Shown: piece after piece, positions 34,381 through 41,946 of the stretch
Position numbering within the stretch: position 1 is the stretch's first letter
How the letters are laid out: each line of letters begins with the position of its first letter
Origin: Actinomyces sp. Marseille-P3109
Lineage (GTDB): Bacteria; Actinomycetota; Actinomycetes; Actinomycetales; Actinomycetaceae
Assembly (NCBI RefSeq): GCF_900323545.1
Contig: NZ_OOHN01000008.1
Coordinates: 2,620,460 to 2,684,459, forward strand
Direction: 5' to 3'
DNA: 64,000 nucleotides
Notes under the pieces: model-generated
The model's database searches: none
What the model was told of the DNA's origin: nothing
What the model saw: only the letters and a program-made list of their open reading frames with translations
Program-made: the position numbers and the translations under genes

Positions 34381-34809
34381 TCAGTCGGCGGCGTCGCGCT
34401 CGGTGAAAACCTCGCGGGCCACGAAGGTCGCATTGAGTGCTCGCGGGAAGCCGGCGTAAACCGAGGCGTGCAGGATCGCCTCAATGATCTCCTCGCGGGT
34501 CAGACCCACGTTGAGGGCGGCCCCGATGTGGATCCGCAACTGCGGCTCGCAGCCGCCCAGGGCCGTGAGCACGCCGATCGTGACGAGCTGGCGGCTGCGC
34601 GGGTCCAGGCCGGGGCGGGAGTAGACGTCCCCGAAGCCGAAGGCCGCGATGTGGTGGCCGAGCGCCGGGCTGATGTCCGCCAGCGAGTCGATGACGGCCT
34701 GGGCCGCCTCACCATCGACCGAGCGGGCGACCTCCAGGCCGCGCTCGCGCCGGGCCAGGTTCTCGGGGCTGTCGACGTTGTACTGGGGGCGAGCGGCTTC
34801 AGTGGTCAT
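34381..34809 (-). CDS. Carboxymuconolactone decarboxylase family protein
   Basis: A protein of 142 residues in the CMD/AhpD-like fold (LVTIGVLTALGGCEPQLRIH, then EIIEAILHASVYAGFPRALNA). Without the CxxC pair of AhpD, a peroxidase role is unlikely; most such single-domain proteins are uncharacterised. ATG 34809 has the Shine-Dalgarno AAGGAGAA. It overlaps the 3' end of the MerR gene by 11 bases, so the two are co-transcribed and probably co-regulated. Confidence 0.85.
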   Translation of the reverse strand: MTTEAARPQYNVDSPENLARRERGLEVARSVDGEAAQAVIDSLADISPALGHHIAAFGFGDVYSRPGLDPRSRQLVTIGVLTALGGCEPQLRIHIGAALNVGLTREEIIEAILHASVYAGFPRALNATFVAREVFTERDAAD

Positions 34810-35515
34810 GAGGGTTCTCCTTGTCGGTTTGTCGGTACGAGTGCGTTGGGAGCTGGTGGTGCCTGTCGGGCGTCTTGACGCGGTTCGTGATGTGGCGCCC
34901 GTTGGAGTCCCGAGGGCGGCGGGCGCTGAGGGTGGTGCCGTGCGTACCAGCTGCGACGTCGGAATCGGGCGAGGAGTGGTTGTCCCCAGCCGCCCCGCCG
35001 TCGATGTCATTGACGTTGCCGACGCCGTCCGTGGTGGCCCGCTCCTCCAGCTGTCGGGTGTAGACGGCGATCTTGTACTCGGTGGCGGCCAGTGCGAGCT
35101 GGAGCCCGTCGATCCGGACACGCAGGTCGTCGCGGTGCTCGGTGAGTATGGCCAGGCGATCGGGCACCGTGTCCCGGCCGTCCTCGACCATGTCGACGTA
35201 GCGACGCAGGTCGCGGATCGGCATGCCCGAGGTCCGCATCCGGGTGAGAAAGACCAGGCGCCGCAAGGCTACGGCATCGTAACGACGGTGCCCGAAGGCG
35301 TCACGCCCCACCCGCACGAGCCCGATCCGCTCGTAGTAGCGCAGCGTGTGTGCGCTGACCCCCAGGTGAGCGGCGGTGGTAGCAATGTCCCAGCCGGCCT
35401 CTCCTGGCCAGGTCTCCGGCCCGACGTCGTCACTGGGTGGAACGGAGGCGAGTTGAAGCGCCTCGTGGAGTCGGACGTCGTCGGGCTCGCTGCCCGGAGC
35501 GGTCGCGCTGGTCAT
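34799..35515 (-). CDS. MerR family transcriptional regulator
   Basis: A regulator of 238 residues. The MerR HTH begins at about residue 43 (IATTAAHLGVSAHTLRYYERIGLVRVGRD), followed by the wing, a dimerisation helix (residues 112-160) and a long polar C-terminus. Such MerR genes commonly control the carboxymuconolactone decarboxylase or oxidoreductase gene beside them. No metal-binding cysteines are seen. It overlaps the next gene by 11 bases. Confidence 0.88.
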   Translation of the reverse strand: MTSATAPGSEPDDVRLHEALQLASVPPSDDVGPETWPGEAGWDIATTAAHLGVSAHTLRYYERIGLVRVGRDAFGHRRYDAVALRRLVFLTRMRTSGMPIRDLRRYVDMVEDGRDTVPDRLAILTEHRDDLRVRIDGLQLALAATEYKIAVYTRQLEERATTDGVGNVNDIDGGAAGDNHSSPDSDVAAGTHGTTLSARRPRDSNGRHITNRVKTPDRHHQLPTHSYRQTDKENPHDH

Positions 35516-35591
35516 GATGCAGACCGTAGGACGTCGAGCGCGCTCGAAGACAAGAGCAGCCGGAGCGGCGACCCTGGCGGCGTTGTGGGGC

Positions 35592-35597
35592 TAGCCT
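35592..35597 (+). promoter_or_regulatory. -10 box TAGCCT, leaderless start
   Basis: TAGCCT ends six bases before the ATG of the thiamine-binding protein gene at 35604. No Shine-Dalgarno sequence is present. Confidence 0.5.
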
Positions 35598-35603
35598 GGC
35601 CGC

Positions 35604-35912
35604 ATGCTTGTGGCCTTCTCCGTGTCCCCGACCACCACTGACGCGCCCGACGGCTCGGTCTCCGAGGCGGTGGCCCGAGCCGTGCGCGTGGTGCGCGACT
35701 CGGGCCTGCCCTATGAGATGACCTCGATGTTCACCACGATCGAGGGCGAGTGGGACGAGTGCATGGACGTGGTCAAGCGGGCCTGCGAGGCGGTCGCCGA
35801 GGTGAGTCCGCGCGTGGCGCTCGTCCTCAAGGCCGACATCCGCCCCGGCTGGACCGGCCAGATGACCGCGAAGGTCGAGCGCGTCGAGGCTCGGCTGCGC
35901 CAGGCCGACTGA
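35604..35912 (+). CDS. MTH1187 family thiamine-binding protein
   Basis: A small alpha/beta (ferredoxin-like) protein of 102 residues: MLVAFSVSPTT, the Pro/Tyr/Glu strand LPYEMTSMFTTIEGEWDE, then VALVLKADIRPGWTGQM. This is the MTH1187/YkoF-like family that binds thiamine or related compounds. No thiamine transport genes are adjacent, so its role stays general. It is monocistronic and probably leaderless. Confidence 0.88.
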   Translation: MLVAFSVSPTTTDAPDGSVSEAVARAVRVVRDSGLPYEMTSMFTTIEGEWDECMDVVKRACEAVAEVSPRVALVLKADIRPGWTGQMTAKVERVEARLRQAD

Positions 35913-35994
35913 GCCGCCCGGCAGACGCCCGCAGCTTGCCCGCTCCCTGCTGTCGCCGCGATGTCGCGCCCAGAAGCCCGTGCCGGCCGGCAAA

Positions 35995-36069
35995 CCGACA
36001 AATTCTTCATAAACGACGCGGCTCCGGGTCATCTATGAAGAATAGGTTTATCTATGAAGAAAATGTCGG
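35995..36069. repeat. Palindromic element family 1, copy B (doubled right arm)
   Basis: The left arm ccgacaaattcttcata can pair with the near right arm tctatgaagaataggt or with a second one, tctatgaagaaaatgtcgg. The second gives the longer pairing. It lies between convergent genes ending at 35912 and 36079. Confidence 0.75.
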
Positions 36070-36078
36070 TGAGTCCGG

Positions 36079-36945
36079 CTACGAGACCGCCAGGTCCTTC
36101 AGCCACTGCTCGATCGAGCGCGGCCGGAGTCCCAGGAGCTCCTGGGCGCTGCCGTCCTCGGCGATGGTGCTGCAGTCCTGCGTGTTGAGGACCTGGTAGA
36201 GCTCGACGACCGGCGCCGCGGCCGGCCCGAAGAGCGGCGTGATGAGCTCGCCGAAGGCCTCCGGCGTGACGCCCTCGAAGCGGACCTCGCGGCCCAGGCG
36301 GCTGGAGAAGGACGCGGCCAGGTCCGGTCCCGTCAGTCCGGGCAGGTGACCGACGGCGACCGTGCCCGTGGTGGGGGAGGCATCCGTGAGCAGGCGGGCG
36401 ACGACCTCGGCCACGTCCAGGTGCGAGCTCCAGGAGACCGGGAACGACGCCGGAAGCGGGTAGCGCAGGACGCCCTCCTCACGCACGGGAATCAGGACGA
36501 CCGGCAGGAGAAGGTTCTCCAGGTAGAGGCGCGGGGCGACCACGGCCGTGGGGACGCCGCTGCCGGTCACGCCGTCGATGAGCGTCATGACGGGGCTGTC
36601 CGCGGGCGCCTGCAGCGGTGATCCCGGCTGGTCGACGATCTGCCCGCTGGTGGAGATGACAACGCGACCGGGGCGGGCCCGAGTGACGGCCTCGACGACG
36701 GCCCGGGCCTGGGCGGCAGCCGCCTCTGGTGCGCCCATGGGCAGGTGGACGAAGACGCCGTCGGCGCCCTCGTAGGCGGAGGCGAGGGAGTCAGCCGAGG
36801 CCAGGTCGACCTGTCGAGCGGCGATGCCGGCGGGAACGGTTTCAGGGTGGCGGACCGCTGCGATGGCGGTGCGCCCGGCGGAGGTCAGAGCGGACAGGAC
36901 GGGAGAGCCTTGAGCGCCTGTGGCGCCATGAATGATGTCAACCAT
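36079..36945 (-). CDS. NmrA-like NAD(P)-binding protein
   Basis: An atypical short-chain dehydrogenase of 288 residues. The glycine motif GATGAQGSPV is at residues 7-16, then the NmrA-like block ADGVFVHLP and RPGRVVISTSG. The family includes redox sensors and NAD(P)H:quinone reductases such as QorB. It diverges from an HxlR regulator over a 65-base gap, a common pairing for oxidoreductases responding to electrophiles or quinones (inference). Confidence 0.85.
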   Translation of the reverse strand: MVDIIHGATGAQGSPVLSALTSAGRTAIAAVRHPETVPAGIAARQVDLASADSLASAYEGADGVFVHLPMGAPEAAAAQARAVVEAVTRARPGRVVISTSGQIVDQPGSPLQAPADSPVMTLIDGVTGSGVPTAVVAPRLYLENLLLPVVLIPVREEGVLRYPLPASFPVSWSSHLDVAEVVARLLTDASPTTGTVAVGHLPGLTGPDLAASFSSRLGREVRFEGVTPEAFGELITPLFGPAAAPVVELYQVLNTQDCSTIAEDGSAQELLGLRPRSIEQWLKDLAVS

Positions 36946-36953
36946 GGCGCCAT

Positions 36954-36990
36954 TAGTGCATACGGTGCATCAGTTACGTCAACTGCACTA
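36954..36990. promoter_or_regulatory. Operator-like inverted repeat TAGTGCA...TGCACTA
   Basis: Seven-base arms lie at 36954-36960 and 36984-36990 in the gap between NmrA and HxlR. An extra TGCA occurs between them. It is a candidate binding site for the HxlR regulator, covering both promoters. Confidence 0.5.
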
Positions 36991-37010
36991 TTGGGGTAGG
37001 TTTCGACGTC

Positions 37011-37358
37011 ATGAGTGAGGTCGATCTTCCCGAGTGCGGGGTGGCGAGGTTCCTGCTGCTGTTCGACGGGCCGTGGGCGACGCTCATCGTGCGCGAGCTC
37101 ATGCACGGCCCGCAGCGCTTCGGGGAGCTGCGCGCCGCCCTGCCGGGGATCAGTGCGCACACGCTGACCAGCCGGCTGCGGATGTTCGAGTCGCGCGGGA
37201 TCGTGACCCGGAGCGCCTTCCCCGAGGTGCCGCCCCGCGTCGTCTACGAGCTCACCGAACTGGGCAGGAGCCTGCGGCCGGTGCTTGACGCGATGAACGA
37301 GTGGGGCGTCAGCTGCCCGACGTCGGCCTTCACGCCGCAGCGCGACTCGCGCCGGTGA
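37011..37358 (+). CDS. HxlR family transcriptional regulator
   Basis: A winged-helix regulator of 115 residues: FLLLFDGPWATLIVRELMHGPQRFGEL, the recognition part ISAHTLTSRLRMFESRGIV, and YELTELGRSLRPVL. HxlR proteins sense electrophiles, often through a Cys near the N-terminus; Cys9 in LPECGVARF is in that position. It probably controls the divergent NmrA-like gene and itself. Confidence 0.9.
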   Translation: MSEVDLPECGVARFLLLFDGPWATLIVRELMHGPQRFGELRAALPGISAHTLTSRLRMFESRGIVTRSAFPEVPPRVVYELTELGRSLRPVLDAMNEWGVSCPTSAFTPQRDSRR

Positions 37359-37383
37359 GGCGCGCCTGCGCCAGGCTGGCAAA

Positions 37384-37457
37384 CCGACCAAAACTTCATA
37401 AACGACGCGGCTCCGGGTCGTTTGTGAAGAACAGGTCGATCTATGAAGAAAAAGTCG
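37384..37457. repeat. Palindromic element family 1, copy C (doubled right arm)
   Basis: The left part is cgaccaaaacttcataaacgac. Right arms gtcgtttgtgaagaa and ctatgaagaaaaagtcg lie in tandem, as in copy B, and the upstream flank ggcaaaccgac is shared with copy B. It lies between the convergent HxlR and nucleosidase genes. Confidence 0.75.
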
Positions 37458-37481
37458 ATGAGGTGCGGGGGCGTCAGCTCC

Positions 37482-38225
37482 TCAGCTGAGCAGAGCCAGG
37501 ACGACCGCGGCGCTGCGGGCGGCGGCCTCCTCGGCGGCGATGTGGAAGTCCTGGCCCGCCTCGGGGCCGCACAGGTCGGACACACCGCGCACCGAGACGA
37601 AGGGGAGATCCGCGCTCGCCGCCACCTGTGCCAGCGCCGTCGACTCCATGTCCGTGCTCAGCGCCGCCGGGAAGACCTCGCGGGTGTCGGCCACGTTCGC
37701 GGCCGTCACGAAGGAGCTCCCGGCCAGCATCTGGCCGACGTGCAGGTGTGCCGAGTCCGACGACGCCGTGGCGTCGCGCAGGGCCTCCGGGCCCACCTGC
37801 TCCAGGCGCTCCAGCAGGGCCGGGTCCCCGGCGAAGGTCTCCGGCTGGCCCGGGGTCTGGCCGCGGACGTAACCGAAGGCGGTGGCGTCGGCATCGGTGT
37901 AGGCCAGGCTCGCCGAGGCGCACACGTCCCCGACCTCGACCTGTCGGCCGAGCCCTCCGGTGGTTCCCGCCGAGATGACGGCGCCGGGGCGAACCTGAGC
38001 CAGGGTGGCCGCCAGCGCGCTCGCGGCCGCCACGAGCCCGATGCCGCTGCGCACCAGGATGAGTTCGCGCTCGCTGTCGGGCAACTGGAGTGACCAGGCG
38101 CGTGCAGCGCCGAGCAGGGCCGGAGGCCGGGCCCACTCGCGCTCGGGCAGGGCGTCCAGGAAGGGCTGGGCCTCCTCGGCCATGGCGCAGGAGACGATGA
38201 CGGGCGCGGCACTGGTGCGACTCAC
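37482..38225 (-). CDS. mtnN: 5'-methylthioadenosine/S-adenosylhomocysteine nucleosidase
   Basis: This enzyme of 247 residues splits methylthioadenosine and S-adenosylhomocysteine, releasing adenine and, from SAH, S-ribosylhomocysteine, the LuxS substrate. Phosphorylase-fold motifs are present: VRSGIGLVAAASALA, SAGTTGGLG, STDMESTALAQVA and RGVSDLCG (the Asp is the catalytic acid). luxS lies 3.2 kb away on the same strand, so both steps of AI-2 formation are in this window. The GTG start at 38225 is leaderless, with TAGGCT six bases upstream. Confidence 0.9.
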   Translation of the reverse strand: MSRTSAAPVIVSCAMAEEAQPFLDALPEREWARPPALLGAARAWSLQLPDSERELILVRSGIGLVAAASALAATLAQVRPGAVISAGTTGGLGRQVEVGDVCASASLAYTDADATAFGYVRGQTPGQPETFAGDPALLERLEQVGPEALRDATASSDSAHLHVGQMLAGSSFVTAANVADTREVFPAALSTDMESTALAQVAASADLPFVSVRGVSDLCGPEAGQDFHIAAEEAAARSAAVVLALLS

Positions 38226-38231
38226 GCGCTG

Positions 38232-38237
38232 AGCCTA
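38232..38237 (-). promoter_or_regulatory. -10 box TAGGCT, leaderless start of mtnN
   Basis: TAGGCT on the minus strand ends six bases before GTG 38225. luxS has the same hexamer at the same spacing. Confidence 0.5.
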
Positions 38238-38262
38238 CAGAGGGCGCCCGAGCCCTGAAAGT

Positions 38263-38382
38263 GTCCAGACGGGACGGCTTTGACGGTTGATCGAATCCGG
38301 TATCTGTAAGTAACAGGGCGATGACCTGGGCTTTTGTAAACCGCGGCGCGGCTGCTGTGATTCAAAGTCGTCCCGTACGGAC
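38263..38382. repeat. 120-bp element with terminal inverted repeats, copy 1
   Basis: The ends GTCCAGACGGGACGGCTTTG and CAAAGTCGTCCCGTACGGAC are imperfect inverted repeats (about 18 of 22 positions match). A second copy of the same length and orientation lies at 39611-39730; similarity continues about 28 bases past the right end. MITE-like or structured RNA; it encodes no transposase. Confidence 0.75.
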
Positions 38383-38564
38383 AGATTCGCCGCATGGCAG
38401 CTCTGTCGGGATCATGCCCCTGAGGACATGCTGCGGTCATACGTCCATGGGTCAGGAGTCGGAACGTCTGACTCCTGGAGCGGGCGGATGCGGCAGACTG
38501 CGTCCGCCAATGATCCATGTGGCGACTTTCCTGGTTTGTCTGCCGTGCTCGTTCTGCTTGGAAC
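38383..38564. other. Intergenic stretch downstream of the DUF559-like gene
   Basis: It holds the right flank of the 120-bp element and a hairpin (CAGGAGTC at 38453-38460 and GACTCCTG at 38470-38477) that could terminate the DUF559-like gene. No gene is seen. Confidence 0.4.
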
Positions 38565-39536
38565 CTATGGGGTGAGGGCGCCATCGCCCCACCTGGAGTG
38601 GATGATCGGGGTGATCCCCATGCGCATGGCGACGGGGGCGACAATCTCGACCGTGCTGTGCTGGAGGACCTGTCGGCTGGTCAGATGCAATGGGACGTGG
38701 CTTGCGCTGACCGCGGCCTGGTCGCGCAGGTGGTCGTGCTCCCAGTCGAGACGGGAAGAGTGGAAGGCGTAGCCGTCCGTCTCAATGAGAAGCGCTGGGT
38801 GGCTGCCTGCTCGAAGCGCCTTGGTGTCGGGCGTGAGGCCGGAGACGAGGTCTTGTGGGTGAGCCGTCAGCACCATGTCCACCTCTCCGACACCAGGGAC
38901 AGACACTGCCGTCGCTGGCCGGTATCCGGCCTCTTCCAGCTCGTAACGGGCGATCGTCTCCAGGAGAGAGCGAGCGTCGGGATGCGAGCGCGACACAAGC
39001 GTACGGGTGCGGCGGTTTCGCGGACCCTGTAGGAGGCTCTCGAGCTGAGGGCGGGTAGTCAGACTAAGTCGAAAGGCTGCATCGAGTGCGATGAGTGCAT
39101 CAAGCTCATCCGCGCAACGCAGGTAACAGATGAGTGCCTGCTCCACGGGTGCCACCGGTGCCGCATCTGCGGCGGGGAGAATGAGGCCGCTCAACCGATG
39201 GGTGACGACGCGCCCGATTGCGTCCGGTATGTGACCCTGGTTGCAGGGGATGGCGATATGCAACGTTGTGGGCGCTGATTGCAGTGGCAGGCCGTAGTGC
39301 TGCATCGCATGGGCGCAGGTGATAACACCCCTGATGCGTCGGCAGAGGATGAAACGAGGGTCGGCGCTCTTCAGCGCGGCCACGTGGTTCGGGTGAAGGG
39401 TGATGAGCCCATCGGCGGCGGCTCGGGTGGCAAGACGACGTTCGGTCCGCGTGCTGCACAGCGTGCTCAGGCGCGCTGCTCCCTGGTGAGCGGCGAGTCG
39501 CGCCAGCAGCTCCTCGATTCTGGATGACTTATCCAT
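38565..39536 (-). CDS. DUF559-like (Vsr-fold) putative nuclease with AbiEi-like N-terminus
   Basis: A protein of 323 residues of a type common in actinobacteria. The N-terminal region (residues 1-75) resembles the winged-helix start of AbiEi-like proteins. The C-terminal part shows Vsr/DUF559 nuclease-fold signatures: SLLETIARYELEEAGY, VPGVGEVDMVL, LLIETDGYAFHSSRLDWEHD and an Arg after it. Acidic residues suitable for PD-(D/E)XK catalysis remain (Glu in SLLE, Asp in EVDM, Glu in IETDG). Activity is unproven. It stands alone, flanked on both sides by the 120-bp elements, which suggests it was moved or retained as a unit. Its G+C bias is weaker than that of its neighbours. Confidence 0.65.
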   Translation of the reverse strand: MDKSSRIEELLARLAAHQGAARLSTLCSTRTERRLATRAAADGLITLHPNHVAALKSADPRFILCRRIRGVITCAHAMQHYGLPLQSAPTTLHIAIPCNQGHIPDAIGRVVTHRLSGLILPAADAAPVAPVEQALICYLRCADELDALIALDAAFRLSLTTRPQLESLLQGPRNRRTRTLVSRSHPDARSLLETIARYELEEAGYRPATAVSVPGVGEVDMVLTAHPQDLVSGLTPDTKALRAGSHPALLIETDGYAFHSSRLDWEHDHLRDQAAVSASHVPLHLTSRQVLQHSTVEIVAPVAMRMGITPIIHSRWGDGALTP

Positions 39537-39542
39537 ACGTAA

Positions 39543-39559
39543 ATGATGTCAAACATCAT
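39543..39559. promoter_or_regulatory. Palindrome ATGATGT-CAA-ACATCAT before the DUF559-like gene
   Basis: A perfect 7-base inverted repeat starts seven bases upstream of the ATG, just downstream of a possible -10 (TACTTT on the minus strand). It is suited to autoregulation by the gene's own winged-helix region (inference). Confidence 0.4.
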
Positions 39560-39610
39560 CAAAGTATGTCTCGTTGGAGTGGGGGGTGTGGATTGAGGTG
39601 GGTCCGTTTT

Positions 39611-39730
39611 GTCCAGATGGGACGACTTTAGCGGTTGATCGAATCCGGTATCTGTAGGTAACAGGGCGATGACCTGGGCCTTTGTAAACCGCGGTGCGGC
39701 TGCTGTGATTCAAAGTCGTCCCGTACGGAC
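39611..39730. repeat. 120-bp element with terminal inverted repeats, copy 2
   Basis: Same orientation and length as the copy at 38263-38382, with scattered substitutions. The left end is GTCCAGATGGGACGACTTTA and the right end is CAAAGTCGTCCCGTACGGAC. Similarity continues to about 39758. Confidence 0.75.
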
Positions 39731-40147
39731 AGATTCGCCGCATGGTGGCTCTGTTGGGGCGCTGTAGAGAGTGTGCAGTGGGAGTCGGCTGGTAGCTGTG
39801 GCCTTCTGTCGCCGGGGATGGTGTCGATGTGCACCGTGTGAGGGGGCGGGATCCGTCGCTTCGACGGGAGGCAGGCTCTGGTGCGGAGCGACTCGGGCGT
39901 CGTCAGCGTTCGTCGGTGTGCTCAGTCCGATGATGACCGCCTCGATGAGGTCGCGCAGCCTGGTGCCGTCGATGTTCTCGGCGATCGAGTCCATGAAGAG
40001 CAGGCTGACGATGTCGCCCAGGCTCGCCGTGGGAACGGTGGGGCGGCGCCCCATGCGGGCGAGAACGGTTTCCCGCTGGCCCGCACCCAACCGCGTGGAA
40101 CGTCCCCGGCGGTGAGAAGGGTGCCGGTGGAAGGTGCGTGAGGACGG
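39731..40147. other. Stretch without a supported gene
   Basis: A minus-strand frame is open from 40090 to 39710 (126 codons), but it runs into the 120-bp element and shows no recognisable domain. The segment LGDIVSLLFMDSIAENIDG could be a decayed fragment. No promoter or repeat is assigned apart from the right flank of the element. Confidence 0.35.
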
Positions 40148-41104
40148 CTAGCCGGCGCCCTCCTCGCCTCGGGACGCCGTGGCCGCGGTGACGGCGGCGG
40201 CCGGGTTGATGGGCAGCGCCCGGTGCGACTGGTCCCGGCGCAGGAGGAAGTTCCCCAGCCGGATCGGCCAGGCCATGTGGTTGATCCGCGGCCAGCGCAG
40301 CATGACGTAGTCCACGGCGTCGTCGACCTCCAGGCGCCGCGTCGAGTTGCCGACCCGCACCCACAGCGCCGCCCCGTCGCGCCCCTTGGCCGGCTTGAGG
40401 TAGACCGGCAGCGGGGACGGGGGCGCGGTCACCCGGCACACCTCCGCGGTCCCGTCCGGCGTGGGCGCGAAGTCCACCTGCGGCAGCGCGGCGGCGTTCG
40501 TCCCCATGCGCGTGCGCCACATGCCCCGCAGCCACAGCTCGAAGCGGTCGGCGTCGGGCTGCTTGAGGGTGGAGTAGTCCGGCCCCAGGCCGATGAGGGT
40601 GCCGTCGTCGTCGACCCCGAGCAGGAGCGTGCCGCCCGCGGAGTTCATGAAGGCCGCCACCGTCTTGGCCACGACCTCCTCCATGGCGTCGTCGCGCTTG
40701 TCCGTGCGCAGGTTCCAGCGGGCCGAGGACTTGAACTCCAGCCGGTCGGACTCGCCCATCTGGGCCACCTCGGCGATCGGCAGCAGCGTGCGGTGGTGCT
40801 GGAGCCGGGCCAGCATCGCGGAGGCCCCGAGCAGCACGGCGGCCGCCACTCCGCAGGAGGTTGCCAGCATCTTGACCGAGAACAGGTCGCCCTCATCGAA
40901 GAACCATCCCGACAGCAGCAGCCCCAGCCACAGCCCGATGAGTGCGATGAGGGTGGCCGCCGAGTCCGACACCGTCACCCTTCCTCGCAGCAGGAACCGC
41001 GTCACCCGCCCCACGAGGTAGGACAGCAGGAGCAGCAGCGGCTGGGCGATCACCCACCAGATGAGGATGGGGTTCGCGGGATTGGCGATGACGGTGCTCT
41101 CCAT
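40148..41104 (-). CDS. Membrane protein with AlbA_2 (Schlafen-like) domain
   Basis: A protein of 318 residues. Two or three membrane segments (residues 10-75, including WWVIAQPLLLLLSYLVG and ATLIALIGLWLGLLLSGWFF) precede a cytoplasmic AlbA_2 domain starting at about residue 110 (ESDRLEFKSSARWNL, then FMNSAGGTLLLGVDDDGTLIGL). AlbA_2 domains are putative nucleic-acid-binding or Schlafen-like nuclease modules; a membrane-tethered version is less common. Function is unknown. The start is uncertain between ATG 41104 and TTG 41113. Confidence 0.75.
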   Translation of the reverse strand: MESTVIANPANPILIWWVIAQPLLLLLSYLVGRVTRFLLRGRVTVSDSAATLIALIGLWLGLLLSGWFFDEGDLFSVKMLATSCGVAAAVLLGASAMLARLQHHRTLLPIAEVAQMGESDRLEFKSSARWNLRTDKRDDAMEEVVAKTVAAFMNSAGGTLLLGVDDDGTLIGLGPDYSTLKQPDADRFELWLRGMWRTRMGTNAAALPQVDFAPTPDGTAEVCRVTAPPSPLPVYLKPAKGRDGAALWVRVGNSTRRLEVDDAVDYVMLRWPRINHMAWPIRLGNFLLRRDQSHRALPINPAAAVTAATASRGEEGAG

Positions 41105-41319
41105 GGTGGTCAATGGTTCTCGTTGCTCTTCGGGAATCGGGAAGTCGGCGGATCAGCGCCCCGGTGGGCGCGTGCGGGACGGCCTCAGGGTACGGTGCCG
41201 GCCCGCCGAGCCGGGCTCGACGACTGAGCGCGGCATCGACCCCTCACTGTGCCGGGCCCGGGGTTGCCGGGCCGTTAGGGCCGCGCCGGGGGCAGCCCCA
41301 AGCCGGGCGGGGACATGCC

Positions 41320-41356
41320 ACGCGCAGGGGAACAGGATTCCTGTCCCCGTGCGCGT
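41320..41356. repeat. Palindromic element family 3, copy 3
   Basis: acgcgcaggggaacagga and tcctgtccccgtgcgcgt pair with one offset base on each arm. It lies 68 bases downstream of the luxS stop on the minus strand and is a likely luxS terminator. Confidence 0.65.
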
Positions 41357-41423
41357 CGAGCGCACCCGACGGCGCCGATCGTCCCCGGCGGCCTGATCAG
41401 CCCGATCCGGCTGCTCGGGCGCC

Positions 41424-41906
41424 TCAGGCCATGACCCGCGTCCACTCCTCGCGGGCGGCGAGGAAGCCTCGCACCGCCTCCTGGGCGGCGGCCAGCGAGT
41501 GGTTCGCCCCCCAGCCGCACTGGACCTCGTTGGCCGCCGGCACCTCCTCGGCGTCGAGGATGTCGCGGAAGGTCGCCTCCAGCAGCGGCAGGAACTCCTC
41601 GGTCTCCATCCCCAGCATGAGGGTGTAGAAGCCGGTCTGGCAGCCCATGGGGGAGAAGTCGATGAGCCGGTCGGTGTGGTTGCGCATGAGCTCGGCGCTC
41701 AGGTGCTCGATGGAGTGCACGGCCTCCATCTCCAGGTGCGCGCGGTTGGGCTGGCAGAAACGGACGTCGTACTTGACGAGCACGTCCCCGCCGGGCAGCT
41801 CCTTGCGGTCGGCCACGCGCACGTAGGGCGCGGCGACCTTGGTGTGGTCCAGGTTGAAGGACTCGACGTTCATCCTCGGCGCGTTCTGCTCACTCGTGTC
41901 GCTCAT
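41424..41906 (-). CDS. luxS: S-ribosylhomocysteine lyase LuxS
   Basis: LuxS, 160 residues, converts S-ribosylhomocysteine to homocysteine and DPD, the AI-2 precursor. The metal site is complete: HSIEH at residues 64-68 and Cys130 in NEVQCGWG. Cys89 in MGCQTGF is the catalytic thiol. It is transcribed alone from a leaderless TAGGCT promoter and diverges from an alpha/beta hydrolase. mtnN, 3.2 kb to the left, supplies its substrate. AI-2 signalling among oral Actinomyces and streptococci is established. Confidence 0.95.
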   Translation of the reverse strand: MSDTSEQNAPRMNVESFNLDHTKVAAPYVRVADRKELPGGDVLVKYDVRFCQPNRAHLEMEAVHSIEHLSAELMRNHTDRLIDFSPMGCQTGFYTLMLGMETEEFLPLLEATFRDILDAEEVPAANEVQCGWGANHSLAAAQEAVRGFLAAREEWTRVMA

Positions 41907-41912
41907 GGGGTC

Positions 41913-41918
41913 AGCCTA
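41913..41918 (-). promoter_or_regulatory. -10 box TAGGCT, leaderless start of luxS
   Basis: TAGGCT on the minus strand ends six bases before ATG 41906, identical in sequence and spacing to the mtnN promoter box. Confidence 0.5.
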
Positions 41919-41946
41919 CGGGGCCGGAACCAGGCAGGATGGGGGC

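Noticed and set aside
39710..40090. 126-codon minus-strand frame
   Set aside because: Runs into the 120-bp element, lacks a domain and a clear ribosome-binding site; listed only as a possible fragment.
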